From Kitasatospora sp. Root107 (GTDB taxonomy: Bacteria; Actinomycetota; Actinomycetes; Streptomycetales; Streptomycetaceae): 64,000 bases of DNA. Below, piece by piece: positions 1 through 8,584 of the stretch. The stretch lies in NCBI RefSeq assembly GCF_001424875.1, contig NZ_LMCT01000003.1, forward strand, positions 63,411 to 127,410. Direction: 5' to 3'. Within the stretch, counting starts at the first letter, position 1, and each line of letters starts with the position of its first letter. The position numbers and the translations under genes are program-made. The notes below the pieces were generated by a model. It saw only the letters and a program-made list of their open reading frames with translations, was not told where the DNA came from and did not search any database.

Positions 1-26
1 CTTCGGGAGAAGTCAGCGGGGGAGCG

Positions 27-281
27 TCACTTCCACTGCGTGGAGACGCCGAAGCCGGCCGCGATGAAGCCGAAGCCCGCCAGGATGTTCCAGTTGCCCC
101 AGTCCTGGATCGGCCAGCTGCCGCTCGTCACGTAGTAGGTGACGATCCAGACCAGCCCGATCAGGAACAGCGCGAGCATCAGGGGCGCCACCCAGCTGCG
201 GCCGGAACTGAGCTTCACCGCTGTCGTGCCGGACGGCGGCGGGGTGTAGTCGGACTTCTTGCGGAGTCGAGACTTCGGCAC
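27..281 (-). CDS. crgA: Cell division protein CrgA
   Basis: This 84-residue membrane protein matches CrgA, an inhibitor of FtsZ-ring assembly and organiser of septal wall synthesis in actinobacteria. The Lys/Arg-rich cytoplasmic start ([16 protein letters not shown]) is followed by two membrane segments, about residues 33-53 and 63-80, and it ends in the family-typical TQWK. I chose the GTG at 281 because AGGAG stands 8 bases upstream; the open frame extends further upstream but without family-like sequence. It is divergent from the DUF881 gene and about 4.5 kb from the pknB-pbpA-rodA-pstP-fhaBA cluster, the usual setting. Confidence 0.93.
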   Translation of the reverse strand: MPKSRLRKKSDYTPPPSGTTAVKLSSGRSWVAPLMLALFLIGLVWIVTYYVTSGSWPIQDWGNWNILAGFGFIAAGFGVSTQWK

Positions 282-482
282 GAGGGGATCTCCTGTCGAT
301 GCGCTGTGACCGCGCAGGGTGCAGCGGGGGCGGGCGGCTGTGGGGACCGGGCAGTACGGGAACGGTCGGTCCGGGTGTCCACGGGCCGAAAACCCGCAGC
401 ATGGACCGGACCGGTGCTCCGCACATGCCACCGGCGTCCGTTAGCGTAGTGGCTCGCCGGGTCGTAAGGAGATAAGGGTACG

Positions 483-1253
483 GTGCCGAATTCCACGATT
501 CCTTCCCGTTCCGGGCCGGAGCGAGCTCCGCGCACCCGAATTGTCGGACGTGCCCTGACCTGCGCCGTGTTCGGCATGGCCGGTCTGCTGTTCTACATCA
601 GTGCGGACACCGCCCGAGGCACCGATCTGCGGACCGACAACTCGCTGCTCAGACTCAGCGACGTGATACGCCAGCGGAGCACCCAGAACCAGCAGGCCCA
701 GGCCGAGCTCAGCGACCTCCAGGGGCAGGTGGACGCGCTGGCCAAGGGGCGGGGCCAGAGCCCGGCCGAGGTCGACCGGCTGACCGTGCTCCAGCAGGAG
801 GCCGGTCTGCAGGCCCTCCAGGGCCCCGGGCTGACCGTCACGCTCAACGACGCGCCCCCCACCGCCACCGCCCGGCTGCCCGGCATCCCGGCCCCCGGCG
901 TCAACGACCTGGTGATCCATCAGCAGGACATCCAGGCCGTGGTGAACGCGCTCTGGCGGGGCGGCGCCGAGGGCATCCAGGTGATGGACCAGCGGCTGAT
1001 CTCCACCAGCGCGGTCCGCTGCGTCGGCAACACCCTGCTGCTGCAGGGGCGGGTCTACTCCCCGCCGTACGTGATCAAGGCGGTCGGGAAGACCGACCGG
1101 CTGCGGTCCGCGGTGAACGCCGACCCGACCATCGCCAACTACCTCCAGTACGTCGAGGCGTACGGCCTCGGCTGGAAGGTCCAGGAGAGCAACGACCTCA
1201 CGGTGCCCGGATACACCGGAACGGTCGACCTGCGCACGGCTTCCGGTCAGTAG
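483..1253 (+). CDS. DUF881 family membrane-anchored protein
   Basis: The 256-residue protein has a basic N-terminus, one membrane segment (about residues 24-42), a coiled coil (about 55-90) and a DUF881 domain to the end, including the NDLVIHQQDIQAVVNALW stretch typical of the family. The domain lies outside the membrane. DUF881 genes regularly flank crgA and the sortase/pabA region in streptomycetes; their molecular function is unknown, though a link to division or envelope is often inferred from location. The start is the GTG at 483, with AAGGAGATAAGG just upstream. Confidence 0.85.
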   Translation: MPNSTIPSRSGPERAPRTRIVGRALTCAVFGMAGLLFYISADTARGTDLRTDNSLLRLSDVIRQRSTQNQQAQAELSDLQGQVDALAKGRGQSPAEVDRLTVLQQEAGLQALQGPGLTVTLNDAPPTATARLPGIPAPGVNDLVIHQQDIQAVVNALWRGGAEGIQVMDQRLISTSAVRCVGNTLLLQGRVYSPPYVIKAVGKTDRLRSAVNADPTIANYLQYVEAYGLGWKVQESNDLTVPGYTGTVDLRTASGQ

Positions 1254-1323
1254 GGCGACAGCGCCACTGGCCGGCGGGGGCCGCCGTCTACTCTTGACCC
1301 CGACCCGAACTCCGAGGAGCACG

Positions 1324-1497
1324 ATGTACGGCTGGATCTGGCGGCACCTGCCGGGGAACGCTCTCGTCCGCGCGGTGCTTTCGCTGCTGCTGGTGCTCGG
1401 AGCGGTCTACGTCCTGTTCCAGTTCGTCTTCCCGTGGGCGGAACCACTGCTCCCCTTCGGTGACGTCACGGTGGACGAGGGCAGCGGCGTCGGCTGA
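1324..1497 (+). CDS. Small single-pass membrane protein (57 aa)
   Basis: The ATG at 1324 follows a good ribosome site (GAGGAG, 4 bases before the start). The 57-residue product begins MYGWIWRHLPGNALVRA, has one hydrophobic segment (about residues 16-35) and an acidic C-terminal tail (VTVDEGSGVG). The short length, single membrane pass and position between DUF881 and the glutamine amidotransferase match small proteins annotated at this locus in streptomycetes. I cannot assign a function. Confidence 0.75.
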   Translation: MYGWIWRHLPGNALVRAVLSLLLVLGAVYVLFQFVFPWAEPLLPFGDVTVDEGSGVG

Positions 1498-1550
1498 GCC
1501 GCGCCCCCATCCACCGGCCCGACCAGTACCAGCCCAGGAGTAGCGCACCG

Positions 1551-2213
1551 ATGACCGCCGCAGGCAACCCGCCCCGGATTCTCGTGGTCGACAACTACGA
1601 CAGCTTCGTCTTCAACCTGGTCCAGTACCTCTACCAGCTCGGCGCCACCTGCGAGGTGGTCCGCAACGACGAGGTGACGGTGGATCACGCCGTCCGCCGG
1701 GACGGCGCGCTGGGCTTCGACGGGGTGCTGCTCTCCCCCGGCCCCGGGGCGCCCGAGGAGGCCGGGGTCTGCATCGAGATGGTGCACCACTGCGCCCGGA
1801 TCGGGCTGCCGCTGTTCGGCGTCTGCCTGGGCCTGCAGTCGATCGCGGTGGCGTACGGGGCCGTGGTCGGCCGGGCGCCCGAGCTGCTGCACGGCAAGGT
1901 CTCGCCGGTCACCCACCGGGACGGCGGGGTGTTCGCCGGCCTGCCGTCGCCGCTGATCGCGACCCGCTACCACTCGCTCGCGGTCGAGCCGGCCACCGTG
2001 CCGGCCGGTCTCGAGGTCACCGCGGAGACCGAGAGCGGCGTCATCATGGGTCTGAGGCACCGTGAGCTCCCGGTCGAGGGCGTGCAGTTCCACCCGGAGT
2101 CGGTGCTCACCGAGGGCGGGCACCGGATGCTCGCCAACTGGCTGGCCGAGTGCGGCTACCCGGAGGCGGTCGGCCGCTCGGCCGGGCTCGCCCCGGTGAT
2201 CGGCCGGGGCTGA
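1551..2213 (+). CDS. pabA: Anthranilate/aminodeoxychorismate synthase glutamine amidotransferase subunit
   Basis: A complete class I glutamine amidotransferase of 220 residues. The triad is visible: Cys92 in FGVCLGLQS, and His181 with Glu183 in VQFHPES. The oxyanion motif SPGPGAPEE and the N-terminal VDNYDSFVFNLVQYL are typical of TrpG/PabA. It would release ammonia from glutamine for the chorismate-binding partner (TrpE or PabB), which is not in this window, so folate versus tryptophan use cannot be settled. The next gene starts 3 bases after its stop, suggesting co-transcription with the sortases. Confidence 0.9.
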   Translation: MTAAGNPPRILVVDNYDSFVFNLVQYLYQLGATCEVVRNDEVTVDHAVRRDGALGFDGVLLSPGPGAPEEAGVCIEMVHHCARIGLPLFGVCLGLQSIAVAYGAVVGRAPELLHGKVSPVTHRDGGVFAGLPSPLIATRYHSLAVEPATVPAGLEVTAETESGVIMGLRHRELPVEGVQFHPESVLTEGGHRMLANWLAECGYPEAVGRSAGLAPVIGRG

Positions 2214-2216
2214 GCT

Positions 2217-3167
2217 GTGACGGCGGTACGCCCGGAGGGGCGCGCGCAGGGTGATGCGGCGGGCGGAGCGGGTGACTGGGGGGTCTACGAGCCGGTCGAG
2301 GACCAGCCCTGGCAGGACGACCGGACCATGCAGCTGCGGGTGGTGCCGTCCCAGGTGCTGCCCCCGCCCGGACGGCGGGCCGACCGGCGCCGCAGCACCG
2401 CGCTGAGCTCGGGCAGCGGCCGCCGCCGGGCCGCCGGGCGGGCGGGTGCGGGCGTCCGGCGGCCCAAGGAGCGGCGCCGGGTGGTGGCGGCCAGGGTGGT
2501 CGGCGAGCTGTTCATCACGCTCGGCCTGGTGATGCTGCTGTTCGTCTCGTACCAGCTGTGGTGGACCAACGTGCAGGCCGACGCGGCCGCCGACGGCACC
2601 CGCAGCCGGCTGGAGGAGCAGTGGAACCAGGCGGTGCAGGCCCCGGCCGCCACCCCGGCGCCCGGCGCGAGCACGCCCCCGCCGGCCGCCTTCGAGCCGG
2701 GGAAGGGCTTCGCGATCCTGCACATCCCCAAGCTCGGCCTCAAGTACCCGATCGCCGAGGGCACGCTCAAGCAGCAGGTGCTCGACAAGGGCCTGGTCGG
2801 CCACTACACCGGCACCGCGATGCCCGCCGACAAGGCCGGCAACTTCGCGATCGCCGCGCACCGTACGACGCACGGTCAGCCGTTCCGGCAGATCGGTCAG
2901 TTGGTGCCCGGGGACCAGATCGTGGTGGAGACCGCGACCTCGTACTTCACCTACCAGGTGGCGGGCGGCATCCCGGAGACCCCGCCGTCGAACGTCTCGG
3001 TGATCCAGCCGGTGCCGAAGGGCTCGCCGTTCAAGGAGGCGGGCCGCTACATCACCCTCACGACATGCACGCCGGAGTTCAGTGCCAGGGGAAGACTGAT
3101 CGTCTTTGGCAAGATGGTCGAGGAACGACCGAGGAGCCAGGGACAGCCCGTCGCACTGAACGGCTGA
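2217..3167 (+). CDS. Class E sortase (first of two)
   Basis: This 316-residue protein has a disordered N-terminal tail rich in Arg, Gly and Pro (about 1-85), one membrane anchor (about 92-115) and a C-terminal sortase domain. Active-site residues are His215 (AIAAHRTTHG), Cys284 (TLTTCTPEF) and an Arg seven to nine residues after the Cys. Class E sortases attach LAXTG-type surface proteins such as chaplins to peptidoglycan. The GTG start lies 3 bases after the pabA stop, and a second sortase follows 22 bases downstream. No sorting-signal substrate is encoded nearby. Confidence 0.9.
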   Translation: MTAVRPEGRAQGDAAGGAGDWGVYEPVEDQPWQDDRTMQLRVVPSQVLPPPGRRADRRRSTALSSGSGRRRAAGRAGAGVRRPKERRRVVAARVVGELFITLGLVMLLFVSYQLWWTNVQADAAADGTRSRLEEQWNQAVQAPAATPAPGASTPPPAAFEPGKGFAILHIPKLGLKYPIAEGTLKQQVLDKGLVGHYTGTAMPADKAGNFAIAAHRTTHGQPFRQIGQLVPGDQIVVETATSYFTYQVAGGIPETPPSNVSVIQPVPKGSPFKEAGRYITLTTCTPEFSARGRLIVFGKMVEERPRSQGQPVALNG

Positions 3168-3189
3168 CAGGCCGGCAGAGGGGCGCGCA

Positions 3190-3951
3190 GTGCAGATCCA
3201 GCTGAACGGCCCCGCCCCCGCCCCCGCCCCCGCCTCCGACCCCGCGCCCCGGCGGCGCAGCCGGGCCGCAGCCGTCCTCGGCGTGGTCGGCGAGCTGCTG
3301 ATCACCGCCGGGCTGGTGCTGGCCCTGTTCGTCGGCTACTCGCTCTGGTGGACCGGGGTGGTGGCGGACCGTCAGGCGGACACCGCGACCGACCGGCTGC
3401 GGGACACCTGGTCCGCACCGGCCGTGCCCGGCGCCGCAGCGGCCGCGGCCCCGCCGGTGTACGCGGTCGGCGACGGGATGGGCTTCCTGCACGTCCCCGC
3501 CTTCGGGAAGGGCAACCAGACGCTGATCCGGATGGGCACCGACCCGGCGATACTCAACGAGGGTGTGGCGGGGGTCTACGAGGGTCCCTACCGTTCCGCG
3601 ATGCCCTGGGACGCCCAGGGAAACTTCACCCTGGCCGCCCACCGGGACGGGCACGGGGCCCGCTTCCACGACCTGGACAAGGTCGGCACGGGCGACGCGG
3701 TCGTGGTGGAGACCCGGGACCAGTGGTACGTCTACCGGGTCGACGGCGCCCTCCCGCAGACCTCCAAGTACGACACCGGCATCATCGCCCCCGTCCCCAA
3801 GGGCTCCCCGTACACCGGCCCCGGCCGCTACCTCACCCTGACCACCTGCACCCCCGTCTACACCTCCCGCTACCGGATGGCGGTCTGGGCCTCCCTGGTC
3901 CGGGTGGACCCGGTGGACGCCAACAGGACGCCGCCGGCGGAGCTGCGCTGA
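3190..3951 (+). CDS. Class E sortase (second of two)
   Basis: The 253-residue protein has a short Ala/Pro tail, a membrane anchor (about 28-52) and a sortase domain with His151 (TLAAHRDGHG), Cys220 (TLTTCTPVY) and Arg in TSRYRM. It shares its domain layout and the VGELLITxGLVLxLFVxYxLWWT anchor with the preceding sortase, so the two look like a tandem duplication that has diverged. The start is the GTG at 3190, with GAGGGGCGC upstream. The pair probably anchors surface proteins in growing or aerial hyphae. Confidence 0.9.
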   Translation: MQIQLNGPAPAPAPASDPAPRRRSRAAAVLGVVGELLITAGLVLALFVGYSLWWTGVVADRQADTATDRLRDTWSAPAVPGAAAAAAPPVYAVGDGMGFLHVPAFGKGNQTLIRMGTDPAILNEGVAGVYEGPYRSAMPWDAQGNFTLAAHRDGHGARFHDLDKVGTGDAVVVETRDQWYVYRVDGALPQTSKYDTGIIAPVPKGSPYTGPGRYLTLTTCTPVYTSRYRMAVWASLVRVDPVDANRTPPAELR

Positions 3952-4029
3952 CCTGGTGCGTTCCGCCTGACGGGCGCTCGGGGCACGCTCCCGTGCGCTG
4001 CGCCGAAGCAGTGACGGTCCGTCAGAACG

Positions 4030-4083
4030 CCTCGTTTGGTAGGGCGGTACCGGGCCACCAGGGCCCGGGCCGGACGAACGAGG
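4030..4083 (+). promoter_or_regulatory. Nested stem-loop that can cover the ribosome site of the next gene
   Basis: An outer inverted repeat (CCTCGTT at 4030-4036, AACGAGG at 4077-4083) encloses an inner hairpin (CCGGGCC at 4050-4056, GGCCCGG at 4062-4068). The right outer arm runs into the GAGGTGAG ribosome site of the gene starting at 4092. Folding would therefore hide that site; a regulatory role is inference. Confidence 0.45.
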
Positions 4084-4091
4084 TGAGAACC

Positions 4092-4724
4092 ATGGACCGT
4101 GAAGCGGTGTTGCTGGAGTCCCGGACGATGCGCGGCGGGATGGTCGAGCGGACCGAGGTGCTCGGTCGGGTCAAGGCGCTGCTGCTGCTCCCGGATGGGG
4201 TGCACGTGACGGCGCGGATGGTGGCCGACTACTTCGAGGTTGGGGACAAGGCTGTGGAAAGCCTGGTGCAGAGGCACCGGGCGGAGTTGACGGAGCACGG
4301 CTACCGCGTGCTCAAGGGCGCTGACCTGCGGGAGTTCAATTCCTTCAACTTGAAGGAATTGAGTGGCGTGGGAGTGGGCCTGGGGATTTTCCCCCGCAGG
4401 GCGGTGCTCAACGTCGCCATGCTGCTGCGCGGGAGCGCCGTGGCCAGGGCCGTCCGCCGGGAGCTGCTGGAGCTGGCCGACCGGTCGGTGGACAACTCCG
4501 GTGACTGGCGGCAGGCGGTGGCCGAGTTGCGCGGGGAGCTGGCCGAGATCCGCCAGTTGAACCTGGCGATGCTGCGTCAGGCGCAGTTCGACCGTGAGGT
4601 GATAGCCGGGCTGAGCGTCCGGATGGCCGACTGCCGGAGCGAGGTGCGGACGCTCGGCGGGCGGGTCGACCTGCTGTGCACGATGCTCGCGTCGCCGCAC
4701 GGAGGGCGTCGCCGGCGGCGGTGA
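4092..4724 (+). CDS. Putative Rha/ORF6N-like DNA-binding protein
   Basis: The 210-residue protein starts at an ATG 4 bases after GAGGTGAG. Its N-terminal half (about 20-95) has a winged-helix-like stretch, VTARMVADYFEVGDKAVESL, followed by GIFPRRAVLNVAMLL (about residues 97-111), which resembles the phage-antirepressor (Rha/ORF6N-type) proteins found on streptomycete chromosomes. The C-terminal part is helical (AVAELRGELAEIRQLNLAML) and ends in GGRRRRR. The family assignment is by resemblance only. A perfect 27-bp AT-rich palindrome lies inside the gene at 4336-4362. The gene is convergent with pknB and shares a terminator with it. Confidence 0.65.
   Translation: MDREAVLLESRTMRGGMVERTEVLGRVKALLLLPDGVHVTARMVADYFEVGDKAVESLVQRHRAELTEHGYRVLKGADLREFNSFNLKELSGVGVGLGIFPRRAVLNVAMLLRGSAVARAVRRELLELADRSVDNSGDWRQAVAELRGELAEIRQLNLAMLRQAQFDREVIAGLSVRMADCRSEVRTLGGRVDLLCTMLASPHGGRRRRR
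4336..4362. repeat. 27-bp perfect AT-rich palindrome inside a coding sequence
   Basis: Thirteen bases on each side of C4349 are perfectly complementary (left arm TCAATTCCTTCAA). It encodes FNSFNLKEL using AAT, TTG, GAA and TTG, codons rare in these neighbours. It could be an operator, for example for self-binding by the encoded protein, or an mRNA hairpin. Confidence 0.8.
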
Positions 4725-4736
4725 GGTGAAACGACG

Positions 4737-4763
4737 GAGGGGCCGCCCATCGGGCGGCCCCTC
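4737..4763. terminator. Bidirectional terminator between convergent genes
   Basis: A 12-bp perfect stem (GAGGGGCCGCCC / GGGCGGCCCCTC) with a 3-base loop lies between the stop at 4724 and the pknB stop at 4772. It can serve both strands. Confidence 0.8.
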
Positions 4764-4771
4764 ACGGTGTG

Positions 4772-6832
4772 TCAGTTGTTGCCGACGGGTGGGGAGGTGC
4801 TCCCGCCGGGCTTGGGGGGCATGGTGAAGAGCTGGATGCTGGTGCCCGCGTCCACCAGGGTGTTGGGGCCCGGCCTGGTGTCCATGACCACGTTGGCGGT
4901 GTCGCCGCCGGCTCCGGTGAAGCTCCACTCGAGGCCCTGGGCCTTGAGTGCGGCGGTGGCGTCCTTGACGGTCTTGCCCTTGAGGTCGGGGACCTGGACC
5001 TTGTCCGCCGCCTTGTAGACGGTCAGTGTGACCTTGCTGTTCGGGGCGGCCTTGGTGTTGGCCTTCGGGTCCTGGGCGGAGACCTGGCCGATCTTGGACT
5101 GGTCGGTGCTCGGGGTGGTCCTGACCTCGACCTGGAAGCCCGCGGCCTCCAGGGCCTGCCGGGCGGCAGCGTCGGTCTGGCCGACCACGCCGGGGACGTT
5201 GACCTTGCTCTGGCCCTGCGAGACCACCAGGGTGATGGCAGAGTTGGGCTCCGCCTTGCCGGCCGCCGGGTTCTGCGAGATCACCTTGTCCGGGGCGACG
5301 GTGTCGTTCGCCTCGTAGGTGGTCTTGACGGTGAACCCGAGCTTGCCGAGCTTCTCCGTGGCCACGGCCAGGGTGTCGCCGACCACACTGGGGAGGTCGG
5401 CCTGGGCCGGGCCGGTGGAGACCTGGACCTTGATCTGCGTGTCGGCGGCGACCTGGGTGTTGGCCGCCGGGTCCTGGGTGCAGATCTGACCCTTCTTCAC
5501 GGCGGCGTCCGGGCAGGGGATCTCGGCGCCCGCGACCACCACGAGCTTGTCGTTGGTGTTCTTCGCCTTGGTCTTGGCGTCGTCCAGGCTCAGCCCGACC
5601 AGGCTCGGGGCCAGGACCTTGGAACCGCCGCCACCGCCGCCGCCCTTGGTCATCGCGTCGACCACGAAGTAGGCGCCGACCAGCACCAGCACCGCCGCGA
5701 TCGCCAGGATCACCCAGGAGGTGTTGTTGCTCTTCTTCGGCTGCCGGCCGCGGCCGCGGTCGTAGTCGTCGTAGCCGCCGTTCCCGTTTCCGCCGTTGCC
5801 GTCGTCCTGGTAGCCGTAGCCCGGCTGCTGGGAGCCGACCTGCGGCAGCATGGTGGTCGGGCCCGCCGCGCCCTGCTGGGGCAGCAGGTTGGTCTGCCCG
5901 TACGGGTCGTGCTGGGCGTTCGGGTAACCCTGCTGGTCGTAGCCGTACCCGGCGGTGCCGTACGCGGCGGCCTGCTGGGCGGCGGCGACCGGCAGGCCGT
6001 CCAGGAAGCGTTCGATGTCGTCGCGCATCTCGTCGGCGCTCTGGTACCGGTAGTCCCGGTCCTTGGTGAGGGCCTTGAGCACGATCGCGTCGATCTCGGG
6101 GCGCAGCTCGGGGTCGTACGTCGAGGGCGGCAGGGCCTCCTCGCGGACGTGCTGGTAGGCGACCGCGACCGGGGAGTCGCCGACGAACGGCGGGCGTACG
6201 GCGAGCAGCTCGTACAGCAGGCAGCCGGCCGAGTAGATGTCGGACCGGGCGTCCACGGTCTCGCCCTTGGCCTGCTCGGGGGAGAGGTACTGGGCGGTGC
6301 CGATGACGGCAGAGGTCTGCGTCATCGTCATGCCGGCGTCGCCCATCGCGCGGGCGATGCCGAAGTCCATCACCTTGACGTTGCCCTGCCGGGTCAGCAT
6401 CACGTTGGCGGGCTTGATGTCGCGGTGCACGATGTTGGCGCGGTGGGAGTACTCCAGCGCCTGCAGGATGCCGATGGTCATCTCGAGCGCGCGCTCGGGC
6501 AGCAGCCGCCGCCCGGAGTGCAGCAGCTCGCGCAGCGTGGATCCCTCGACGTACTCCATCACGATGTAGGGGATGGAGATGCCGTCGATGTAGTCCTCGC
6601 CGGTGTCGTACACGGCGACGATCGCGGGGTGGTTCAGCGAGGCCGCGGACTGGGCCTCGCGGCGGAACCGGGCCTGGAACGACGGGTCGCGGGCCATGTC
6701 GGCGCGGAGCGTCTTCACGGCGACGGAGCGGCCGAGCCGGGTGTCATGGGCGAGGTACACCTCGGCCATGCCGCCGCGCCCGAGGACGCCACCGAGCTCG
6801 TACCTGCCGCCGAGGCGACGAGGCTCTTCCAT
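4772..6832 (-). CDS. pknB: Serine/threonine protein kinase with PASTA domains (PknB)
   Basis: This 686-residue receptor kinase carries a glycine loop (GRGGMAEVY), catalytic Lys40, HRDIKPAN (136-143), DFG (156-158) and an SPE-type activation segment. A Gly/Tyr/Gln-rich linker follows (about 285-365), then one membrane helix (372-392) and four extracellular PASTA repeats (about 405-675) that sense peptidoglycan fragments. I chose the ATG at 6832, with GAGAGGGTCGG upstream and the canonical MEEPRRLGGRYEL start; an in-frame GTG lies at 6940. It is the last gene of the fhaA-fhaB-pstP-rodA-pbpA-pknB cluster and phosphorylates division and wall proteins; PstP reverses this. Confidence 0.96.
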   Translation of the reverse strand: MEEPRRLGGRYELGGVLGRGGMAEVYLAHDTRLGRSVAVKTLRADMARDPSFQARFRREAQSAASLNHPAIVAVYDTGEDYIDGISIPYIVMEYVEGSTLRELLHSGRRLLPERALEMTIGILQALEYSHRANIVHRDIKPANVMLTRQGNVKVMDFGIARAMGDAGMTMTQTSAVIGTAQYLSPEQAKGETVDARSDIYSAGCLLYELLAVRPPFVGDSPVAVAYQHVREEALPPSTYDPELRPEIDAIVLKALTKDRDYRYQSADEMRDDIERFLDGLPVAAAQQAAAYGTAGYGYDQQGYPNAQHDPYGQTNLLPQQGAAGPTTMLPQVGSQQPGYGYQDDGNGGNGNGGYDDYDRGRGRQPKKSNNTSWVILAIAAVLVLVGAYFVVDAMTKGGGGGGGSKVLAPSLVGLSLDDAKTKAKNTNDKLVVVAGAEIPCPDAAVKKGQICTQDPAANTQVAADTQIKVQVSTGPAQADLPSVVGDTLAVATEKLGKLGFTVKTTYEANDTVAPDKVISQNPAAGKAEPNSAITLVVSQGQSKVNVPGVVGQTDAAARQALEAAGFQVEVRTTPSTDQSKIGQVSAQDPKANTKAAPNSKVTLTVYKAADKVQVPDLKGKTVKDATAALKAQGLEWSFTGAGGDTANVVMDTRPGPNTLVDAGTSIQLFTMPPKPGGSTSPPVGNN

Positions 6833-7074
6833 AGTTCCGACCCTCTCCCCCACCGGCTGGTGAGGATGTGACGTAGGTGGTCCCCGCACGCTGTGTTGGA
6901 CGCTGTCGCCGTCACCTCGGTTCTGTGACGTCGACCCCACGGCCGGAGCCGTGGACGGCGGTGGGCGGACCCGCTGTTTGCGGATACGCTACCCGCCCAA
7001 CCTGAGGGGGCCGGAACAGCCCGCAGGCTGAGACCGGACCGGTACCGACCGGGCGGGTCCCATTGTGACAAAGG

Positions 7075-7089
7075 ACCGACCGGGTCGGT
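7075..7089. terminator. Short palindrome between pbpA and pknB
   Basis: ACCGAC / GTCGGT with a 3-base loop, enclosed by a longer-range repeat (GTACCGACC at 7042-7050, GGTCGGTAC at 7083-7091). It lies downstream of pbpA and upstream of pknB and could attenuate transcription or serve as a promoter-region operator. There is no T-tract. Confidence 0.35.
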
Positions 7090-7120
7090 ACGGAAACCGG
7101 GTGGCCAATCCGGCCGGGCG

Positions 7121-8584
7121 CTACCGGTCCAGTGCCGCCTTCATCAGGGCCTTGGCGATCGGGGCGGCCAGCCCGCCGCCGCTGATCTGGTCCCGCTCGC
7201 TGGAGCCGTCCTCGACCACCACCGCGACCGCGACCTGCCGGCCGTCGGGCGCCTTGGCGTAGGACATGAACCAGGCGAACGGCAGCCCGGCGTTGTTCTC
7301 GCCGTGCTGTGCGGTACCGGTCTTGCCGCCGACCTTCAGGCCGTCGATCTGGGCCTTCTTGCCGGTGCCGTTCTGCACCACGCTCTCCATCAGCTGCTGG
7401 AGCTTCTGCGCGGTGGCCGGGCTGACCGCCTGGCTGAGCTGGCGCTCGGAGTGCTTGGAGATGGTGGTGAGATTCGACGCACGCTCCTCGTCCACCATGT
7501 ACGGCGCCATCAGCCGGCCGTCGTTGGCGATCGCCGCGGCGACCATCGCCATCTGCAGCGGGGTGGCCCGGGTGTCGTGCTGGCCGATCGAGTCCATCGC
7601 GGTGCCGTCGGCGCTGGACTTCGAGGGGAAGAACGACTCGGAGGCGCGGATCGGCACGTTGATGCCGGGGTTGTTGAAGCCGAACCGCTCGGCCTGCGTG
7701 CGCATCTTCTCGCCGCCCAGATCGGCGCCGATCTTGCCGAAGACGGTGTTGCAGGAGTAGTCCATCGCGACCTTGAGGGTGGCGTTGGCGCACGGCTCGT
7801 CGTCCGAGGCGTTCTTCAGCTCGACGTTGGTGTTCGGCAGCACGTAGCGCTGCGGAGTGTCGGTGACGTCCTCGATGTTCTGGTAGCGGCCGCTCTCGAA
7901 CGCGGCCGCGGCGGTGACCAGCTTGAAGGTCGAGCCGGGCGGGTACGTCTCACGCAGCGCCCGGTTGAGCATCGGCTTGTTCGGGTCGGCGTTGAGCTCG
8001 TTCCAGGCCTTTTCGTCCTCCGCGCCGGTGCCCGCGAAGCGACCGGGGTCGTAGGACGGGGTGGAGACCAGCGCGAGGATCGCTCCGGTGCGCGGGTCGA
8101 TGGCGACCGCCGCGCCCTTCTTGCTGCCGAGCGCGTCGTACGCGGCCTTCTGCGCCTTGGCGTTCAGGGTGGTGACCACGTCGCCGCCCTGCTTCTCCTT
8201 GCCGGTCAGCATGTCCAGGGTGTTCCGGAAGAACAGCCGGGAGTCGGAGCCGGACAGGATGCCGTCGGAGAGCGACTCCAGCTGGCTGGTGGTGTACGCC
8301 TGCGAGGAGTAGCCGGTGACCGGTGCCCACAGCGGGCCGTCCACCCAGGCGCGCTTGTACTTGTAGCGGTACCCGTTGACGAAGTCGGACCTGGTGATCG
8401 GCTGGCCGCCCGCCACGATGATGTTGCCACGCGGGTAGGCGTACCGGTCGTACTTGTTCCGGTCGTTGTGCGGGTTGCTCGCCCAGGCCTCGGCCTGCAC
8501 GCCCTGGACCCAGTTGACCCGGACCATCAGGGCCAGCACCAGCACCAGACAGAAGATCGAGACCCGGCGGATCGGCTTGTTCAC
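7121..8584 (-). CDS. pbpA: Penicillin-binding protein 2-type transpeptidase PbpA
   Basis: A class B penicillin-binding protein of 487 residues with a signal anchor (about 9-24), a pedestal region and a C-terminal transpeptidase domain. Catalytic motifs are STFK (218-221), SCN (277-279) and KTG (421-423, in VGGKTGTAQ). It cross-links peptidoglycan made by the partner glycosyltransferase RodA. The GTG start overlaps the rodA stop by 4 bases (GTGA), so the two are probably translationally coupled. Confidence 0.96.
   Translation of the reverse strand: MNKPIRRVSIFCLVLVLALMVRVNWVQGVQAEAWASNPHNDRNKYDRYAYPRGNIIVAGGQPITRSDFVNGYRYKYKRAWVDGPLWAPVTGYSSQAYTTSQLESLSDGILSGSDSRLFFRNTLDMLTGKEKQGGDVVTTLNAKAQKAAYDALGSKKGAAVAIDPRTGAILALVSTPSYDPGRFAGTGAEDEKAWNELNADPNKPMLNRALRETYPPGSTFKLVTAAAAFESGRYQNIEDVTDTPQRYVLPNTNVELKNASDDEPCANATLKVAMDYSCNTVFGKIGADLGGEKMRTQAERFGFNNPGINVPIRASESFFPSKSSADGTAMDSIGQHDTRATPLQMAMVAAAIANDGRLMAPYMVDEERASNLTTISKHSERQLSQAVSPATAQKLQQLMESVVQNGTGKKAQIDGLKVGGKTGTAQHGENNAGLPFAWFMSYAKAPDGRQVAVAVVVEDGSSERDQISGGGLAAPIAKALMKAALDR

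Noticed and set aside
1407..3305. A 632-residue reverse frame across pabA and sortase 1
   Set aside because: Shadow of genes with clear catalytic motifs on the forward strand.
4092..4724. Antirepressor-like gene as a prophage remnant
   Set aside because: It lies in conserved core gene order with host-like composition outside the palindrome, and no integrase or attachment repeats are seen.
4769..6871. A 700-residue forward open frame across pknB
   Set aside because: It is an antisense shadow of the pknB coding region, with Val/Gly/Leu/Arg-rich composition and no domain signature.
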